Shown here piece by piece: positions 58,720 to 64,000 of a DNA stretch of 64,000 nt. The notes under the pieces are model-generated. The model was not told the DNA's origin. It searched no databases and worked only from the letters and a program-made list of their open reading frames with translations. Position numbers and translations under genes: made by a program. The DNA comes from Halichoerus grypus (taxonomy: Eukaryota > Chordata > Mammalia > Carnivora > Phocidae): NCBI RefSeq assembly GCF_964656455.1, contig NC_135718.1:127573093-127637092 (forward strand), in the 5' to 3' direction. Position 1 is the first letter of the stretch. Every line of letters begins with the position of its first letter.

Positions 58720-58905
58720 GGGTCTGTGCCAGGTACTGGGTCCAATGCTTTACTTACATCACCTCATCAAATCCTCCCCCAAACCCTGCCAGGTACATGT
58801 TGTCAGGATCATTTCTGTTTCATAGGAGAGAAATCAAGGTTATGATCAGCACAGAATACAGTGAATCTGACACTTGATTGCTGCCCGAACTCCAAAGCTT
58901 GTACT
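58720..58905 (-). repeat. MIR SINE
   Basis: Reverse MIR segments 'tgtgccaggtactgggtcc', 'catcacctcatcaaatcct' and 'gaactccaaagcttg'. Confidence 0.65.
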
Positions 58906-58999
58906 CCGGATGCTGTACACACTGCCTGCAACCTCCCAATCCCCGGGAAATCCCACATTAGGCCCCATCCCTCTTCCCCCTGTAGGTAATTCCCCAACT

Positions 59000-59290
59000 C
59001 ATCCATTTCTATTTAGTGCAGCCAAAGTCACCTCTATAACCTTTATCAAGAGGTTCATTTGGCAACTCACAGCTCTCCAACACCTCCGGTCACCCTACTG
59101 TCACCCATCAAAGAGGATGCCATAGCTGCTACCTTCTTGTCAATGGCTTCTCACACCCAATTTCCTTCTCTTGGTCCAGGCTGCTCCCCTTCAAGCCCTA
59201 TCATGGGCCTGAAACTCTTTTGCCTCTATCTATCATTCTTTAGTGGTCCCACTTCACACCTCGTTTTTCCCTCTCAAGACACTTTTTTTC
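59000..59290 (+). repeat. L2-like fragment
   Basis: Weak order match to the L2 3' half ('cttctcacacccaatttcc', 'ctgctccccttcaagccct'). Confidence 0.35.
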
Positions 59291-59322
59291 TTACTATTTT
59301 AAGAATATTTATTGATATAAGA

Positions 59323-59485
59323 GGGGCGCCTGGGTGGCTCAGTCGGTTAAGCATCCGACTCTTGATTTCGGCTCAGGTCATGGGATCGAGCCCCACATCG
59401 GTCAGGCTCTGAGCTCAGGGTGGAGTCCGCTTGTCCTCCCTCTGCTCCTCTCTGTCTCTCTCTCAAATAAATAAATAAATAAAAT
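59323..59485 (+). mobile_element. Can-SINE whose tail received another SINE
   Basis: Head GGGGCGCCTGGGTGGCTCAG, shortened body. The tail AATAAATAAAAT is duplicated around the next element and resumes at 59681. Confidence 0.93.
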
Positions 59486-59680
59486 CTTTTTTTTTAAATT
59501 TTATTTATTTATTTGACAGAGAGAGACAGTGAGAGAGGGAACACAAGCAGGGGGAGTAGGAGAGGGAGAAGCAGGCTTCCCGAGGAGCAGGGAGCCCGAT
59601 GCGGGGCTCCATCCCAGGACCCTGGGACCATGACCCGAACCGAAGGCAGACGCTTAACGACTGAGCCACCCAGGCACCCC
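59486..59680 (-). mobile_element. Can-SINE inserted in the A-tail of the plus-strand SINE
   Basis: A full reverse element. The target duplication aataaataaaat is at 59474-59485 and 59681-59692. Confidence 0.93.
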
Positions 59681-59704
59681 AATAAATAAAATATTTAAAA
59701 AGAG

Positions 59705-60199
59705 AGAGAGAGTCTAGCTTGGCCTCCACTCCCTGTCAAATGGGCAAAGCTGGCTACATCATTTCTGGGATCCAGTGCAAAATAAAAATGCGGGCTCCTT
59801 TTTAAAAAAATTATTAAGAATTTAAAGATTGCAACAGCAAAGCATTAAACCAAACCAGGGGTCCTTCTAAGTATGGGGTCCCATGTGGCTGCACAGGTCA
59901 CATGCCCACGAAGCCGGCCTAACCATGGGCTCTACAGAGACTGGCTGTCTCCTAGATGCCTTGAGTCAATGCATCCCCTGTTCTGAAAATGGACATTCCT
60001 GCCTCAGCCTCCACATTGGCTCTTGTCCCTTGATTCTGCACCCAGCCTTCCCCAGCTGCATTCTCTGCACCAAGGCCAGCATGCTGGGCATTCCAGCTCT
60101 AGCACAGCAAACTCCTGGGGTCCATGTCAGCCAGGCCGCATTGTTCTGGGGACACCCACAAAGAGCAGGGTGCGAGACAATGACATCCCTGTGCCTGGG
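59705..60199. other. Intergenic, nothing recognised
   Basis: No gene supported. Confidence 0.35.
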
Positions 60200-60204
60200 G
60201 TAGA

Positions 60205-60395
60205 AAGTCTCCCCAGAGATAAGAGAGCACTGAACTATCAACCAAGAGACCTGGGTTTCAGTTCCAGCCCTGCCATTAAATTTGCTGTGTGCTCTTAAGG
60301 GGCAAATTGCTCAACATCTTGGCACCTCAGTTTCTTTAGCCCTTAAAAGAGAGGGTGGGATGAGATCGTCTTTAAGACCACTCCCGGTTCTACAA
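60205..60395 (+). repeat. MIR SINE
   Basis: Segments 'gagacctgggtttcagttcc', 'gccattaaatttgctgtgtg' and 'cacctcagtttctttag'. Confidence 0.75.
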
Positions 60396-60409
60396 GTGTG
60401 TATTTAAAT

Positions 60410-60477
60410 GACTCTAAGAGACTATAACGATAACCACCTTTGCTTGAGCATTTACCCTATACCATTTGTAGGCTTGC

Positions 60478-60534
<57 letters not shown>

Positions 60535-60830
60535 AGATTTTATGTATTTATTTGACAGAGAGAGACACAGCAAGAGCGGGAACACAAGCAGGGGGAGTGG
60601 GAGAGGGAGAAGCAGGCTTCCCGCTGAGCAGGGAGCCCAATGCGGGGCTCGATCCCAGGACCCTGGGATCATGACCTGAGCCGAAGGCAGATGTTTAACG
60701 ACTGAGCCACCCAGGCGCCACCTCGCAAGCTCATTCAATGCTGACAACAATCCTAGGAGGCAGGCACTGTTATTCCCATTTTACAGATGAGGATGTTGAG
60801 AGTCAGATGAAAACATATCCTAAAAGAGGA
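60410..60830 (-). repeat. MIR SINE split by a Can-SINE
   Basis: A reverse MIR: left 'gagcatttaccctataccat', right 'gctgacaacaatcctaggag' and 'attttacagatgaggatg'. Confidence 0.7.
60477..60718 (-). mobile_element. Can-SINE with expanded (TTTA)n tail
   Basis: A full reverse element. The tail has grown into about 14 units of TTTA (60477-60532), likely a polymorphic microsatellite. Confidence 0.93.
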
Positions 60831-60834
60831 AACT

Positions 60835-60990
60835 TTGGGAGTGATGGAAACATTCTGGAACTTGGTTGTAGGGATGGCTGCACCACTCTACAGACTTACT
60901 AGAAATCATAGTATCATATCCTGACAGTGGGCGAACTTTCTAATACATAATGTATACTTCAAAACAGCTATTAAGAAGCTAGAAATAAAG
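60835..60990 (+). repeat. L1M 3' end fragment
   Basis: Segments 'gagtgatggaaacattctgg' and 'ttgtagggatggctgcacc' match the L1M 3' region. Confidence 0.65.
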
Positions 60991-61084
60991 AAATGTGCTG
61001 AAGCTAGAAAACAATAGAGCCCTTCACCGCTAGCCCACACTGCCACCGAAAGACTCCTTTTCTCTGCCTCTACATAGCACTTGA

Positions 61085-61270
61085 AAGCATGGCCTCAGGA
61101 GCCAGACTGCCAGTTCAAATCCTGGCCCTGGCACTTACTAGCTGTCAGAACCACGCAAGATACTGACCTCAATTTCTTCACCTATAAAATACAAATAAAA
61201 ATGATACCTATTTCAAAGGGTCGTTGCGAGGATCAAGTGCATGAATGTATATGAAGTGCTTGGAACTGTA
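61085..61270 (+). repeat. MIR SINE
   Basis: Segments 'gcctcaggagccagactgcc', 'gcacttactagctgtcaga' and 'tcgttgcgaggatcaagtg'. Confidence 0.8.
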
Positions 61271-61904
61271 GTTGACCCACACCCAGTGCTACACAGAAGG
61301 AAGGACTATGACTCTTCTTTCCAGGATGCTGTAGCCCGAGCCTGCCTTCTTCAAGGGGACTGTTTCTCCTTGTCAACCCCATCCCTACCCTGCTGGCCCC
61401 TTAAAGAAACACTTGTCTTGAAAAGCCATCTTTGGAAAAACACTGGGGTGACTTTCAGTACATCTCACGTCCTGGTAACAAAGAAAGGGAGAGAAACAGC
61501 ATCTTCCCGACAAGGCAGTGACTCGCTCAGCCTCGTAAAACATTCATGAAGGTGCCAGCTTTTCCCACAGACCGTTTCTCCCAGGTCCTCCTAAGCGCAA
61601 GCCATCAGCACAGAGGGCCCTTCTTAAAGGGGACCCTGAGGCCAGTCATGAGGCCTGAGTGGCCTCAGATGGGGACAAATGCTTTGCCCACACTCTCCGC
61701 CCCCCCACTCCCATCGGCATGCAGCCCCTCCTGGGTTAATGAATCAAGCTAGAAAGGGCAAGGGTTACTAGTGGACAGTCCAGTGTCTACCGCTGAGAAG
61801 TGAGTTTTCAAGCACTGAGTCCTTAAGCAGAGTGTACGTGACCGGGGTGGGGAAGAAGCCGGGGCCAGGGAGAGGGGCTGGTGCTTTCTGTCTCATCGTC
61901 ACAC

Positions 61905-62115
61905 TTCTGCTTATATTTGCACAGCACTTTAGAAACCACCTTCTCTTCCGTTATCTCACTGAATACTCACCTAAGCCTTGGTTGGCGATTACTGTTGTCT
62001 CCCGGGTGTCAACACCCGTTTTTACTGACGAGCACACTGGGGTGACGCCCTTCAGCCCGTAGCCCAACCAAAGCGCGGACTCAGGTCTCCTGATACCGCG
62101 CCCAGTGATTTTCCA
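61905..62115 (-). repeat. MIR SINE
   Basis: Reverse MIR segments 'gttatctcactgaatactca', 'tttttactgacgagcacac' and 'ttttccactgtgctga'. Confidence 0.65.
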
Positions 62116-63640
62116 CTGTGCTGAGGAGGAGGAAGTCAGAGGCTCCCTCAGACTCCACCTCAGAAGCTCTCATGACATTTATTAAGTGCTCAAGAAAATA
62201 AAGCCACGTGCTGTCTTCATATCCCCACCCGAGGGCCTTACAAACAGCTCTGGAAGGCCTGAACAAGAGAGCCAGAGGTAAAAGCAGTCCCTCCCTGGGT
62301 CACACGGAATGTAGGAGCTCTGACTGTTCAAATCCCCAAGGTCCCACATCAGATAACCCAAGTGGGGAAACAAATGAGCATGGGTCCGCAGACCTCAAGG
62401 TGGCAGGAACACAGGCAGAGCCGCCCAAGAAATCAGGCTGGGTCTCGAAATGCCACTTGCTCTGCTTTCTGGGGGCTCTCAAAGCCCCCATCTCAACTCA
62501 AGCCAGGTCTGAGACTCTATGGGAGTGACAACAGGCTCCTGGGCTGATTTTTTAAAACCCATTTGTCACATTGACATTAATCCTCTTGTTAACAATCTCC
62601 TGCCCTGAAGCGGGTTGGCTCTAAGCTGTGGAAGGGGTGGGGGCAAGGGGAATCTCTTGGGTTTTAAGGAGTCTCAATAAGGTCAGCAGGGCCCGGAGGC
62701 CACCTTCTTCATGAGTGGGGATGGGGGGGCGGGGAGGGAGGGAAACACATGCTGAGCCAAGGGGCCCCCAGCAGGGAGCCTGAACCTCCCTTGATTACCA
62801 ACCATCTCAATCCCCAGCACCCCCGTTGTTCTCTCCACCCTCCACTCCCCACAACCAGGCCATTGCCTTTACTTCTCATTGATTTTCATATGCAAGGAAA
62901 ATCCATTTGCTTGATTCAGAGCAACTGAGTCATCACTGTGTTCAGAGGAAAATCACTCACAAAGTAGGCACTTGGCAGAAGCCACTTCTGGGATGGGCGG
63001 GGACTCTGCTTACACCCCAGCGGCGCTCTGTCCAGAGTTGCTTCTGGCTTCTCTTCTCTGCTGCTCTGTCCTAGCCACTTTCTCTTCCAGAAGCCTTCAC
63101 ATCCACTGCCTGTCACCCCAACCAGGCTGGCCTGTTTGTTCTCTGCCCCCCAACCTGTCCACATGCTATTCTGTTTATCTGTTGGAGGCTTATGATGGGG
63201 ACATTTGGAGCAGTCTACAAGAGAGGACTTGTATGATCAGCCATTCATAAATGGGGGAGAAATATTAATTGTATGCACTGATGGAAGAAATTTAATTCTT
63301 ACAAAATTATGGCTTTGGCCCTCTTTACCTTTCTGGGTAGCATCCAAGGAACTGCATCATTCCAACCTTACCCACGTGGGTGAGGGCCCTGTATCTAGCC
63401 TCAGGACAGGTAGGGGGCGGTTCAGTCTCTGATACCGGTTTGTATGACTGTCCTCTTGGTCCCTGGGGCTAGGAGGGCCAAAGAGCTCAGCCGATCCACT
63501 CTATGAGCCCTCAAGAAGAGACAGTGCTTCTTCTTAAAGAACCAGGCTTCCCCTTTGCAGGCAGAGGGGACTGTGAAGAGCAGGACCAGAATTCCAGTTA
63601 GCACATCATTGAATGCCAAATGGATGCCGGGTTGCTGGAC
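62116..63640. other. Intergenic, nothing recognised
   Basis: Mostly unique DNA, no gene supported. Open frames are short and overlapping. Confidence 0.4.
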
Positions 63641-63644
63641 TCAG

Positions 63645-63890
63645 ACTCAATGATGCATATAGAATGCTACCAGGCACTCTCCTAAGCGTGTCACCTGTGT
63701 TCACTGCCCTTAATCCTCGCAACAATCTTAGGACATAGCGACAATTATTATCCCATTTACATACAGATGAAGAAATGGAGGTGGTCAGAGATTAAAGAAT
63801 TCGTTCAAATTCCTATGGCTAGTAAGTGGTAGATCCAAGAATTTGAACCCAGGCAGTCTGCCTTAAGAGCCCGTATGTTTAGCCATTATA
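63645..63890 (-). repeat. MIR SINE, nearly full length
   Basis: A reverse MIR: 'ctaccaggcactctcctaag', 'cttaatcctcgcaacaat', 'ggctagtaagtggtag', 'gaacccaggcagtctgcc' and 'tagccattatacac'. Confidence 0.85.
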
Positions 63891-64000
63891 CACACACAGG
63901 GCAAGGGATTCATCTGCGATATCCCTCAGGGACAGCCCCCCTCCCCACCTCAAAAGACAATTCATTCCTTTCATGGACAAAAGCCATGTAAAAATCCTCT

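Noticed and set aside
7326..60718. tRNA genes at the SINE heads
   Set aside because: The tRNA-like A and B boxes belong to tRNA-derived SINEs; none folds as an intact isolated tRNA in context, and all carry SINE bodies and tails.
62768..62782. Additional CTCF-like motif (CCAGCAGGGAGCCTG)
   Set aside because: Two mismatches at conserved core positions.

Overview
This is nuclear DNA of a placental mammal, from a carnivoran of the dog-like suborder that is not a canid (bear, mustelid, seal or raccoon group). I count 33 short tRNA-Lys-type Can-SINEs, most with 10-18 bp target-site duplications. Their head (GGGGCGCCTGGGTGGCTCAG) and body fit the arctoid type rather than the canid or felid types. 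Ancient mammal-wide repeats (MIR, L2, MER5A, Tigger1, MaLR, L1M) fill much of the rest. The window corresponds to the PHLDA3-CSRP1 part of human 1q32.1; both genes lie on the minus strand.

Layout. 1-2900: PHLDA3, with a single coding exon (125 aa) in a CpG island, an intron in the 3' UTR, and a last exon cut by the window start. 2900-18450: intergenic DNA with SINEs, an L2, MER5A and MIR copies, a locally rearranged stretch (4.85-6.35 kb), two divergent CTCF-like motifs (14.6 and 15.0 kb) and a complete MaLR retroelement (15.5-18.0 kb) that carries a solo class I ERV LTR and a SINE. 18450-42000: CSRP1, with a 3' UTR, five coding exons that splice into a complete 193-aa two-LIM protein, and a noncoding first exon in a second CpG island. 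Four perfect CArG boxes lie in its introns. 42000-64000: upstream intergenic DNA with no gene I can support. It holds a SINE/L1 cluster at 47-56 kb, an LTR-like repeat, a CTCF-like motif at 49.4 kb and an orphan CpG-rich patch near 57.6 kb.

Function. PHLDA3 is a small PH-domain repressor of Akt signalling induced by p53. CSRP1 is a LIM adaptor of the actin cytoskeleton, prominent in smooth muscle and driven in part by SRF. They share no pathway visible here; they are neighbours with separate CpG-island promoters. The orientation of CTCF-like motifs (minus at 14.6 kb, plus at 15.0 kb, minus at 49.4 kb) would be compatible with an insulator between the genes and a loop around CSRP1; this is inference only. 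I found no clearly new biological system. The most unusual items are the mosaic rearrangement near 6 kb, a twin 35-bp element, the PHLDA3 3'-UTR intron that should place its mRNA under nonsense-mediated decay rules, and the CTCF/CArG layout around CSRP1.
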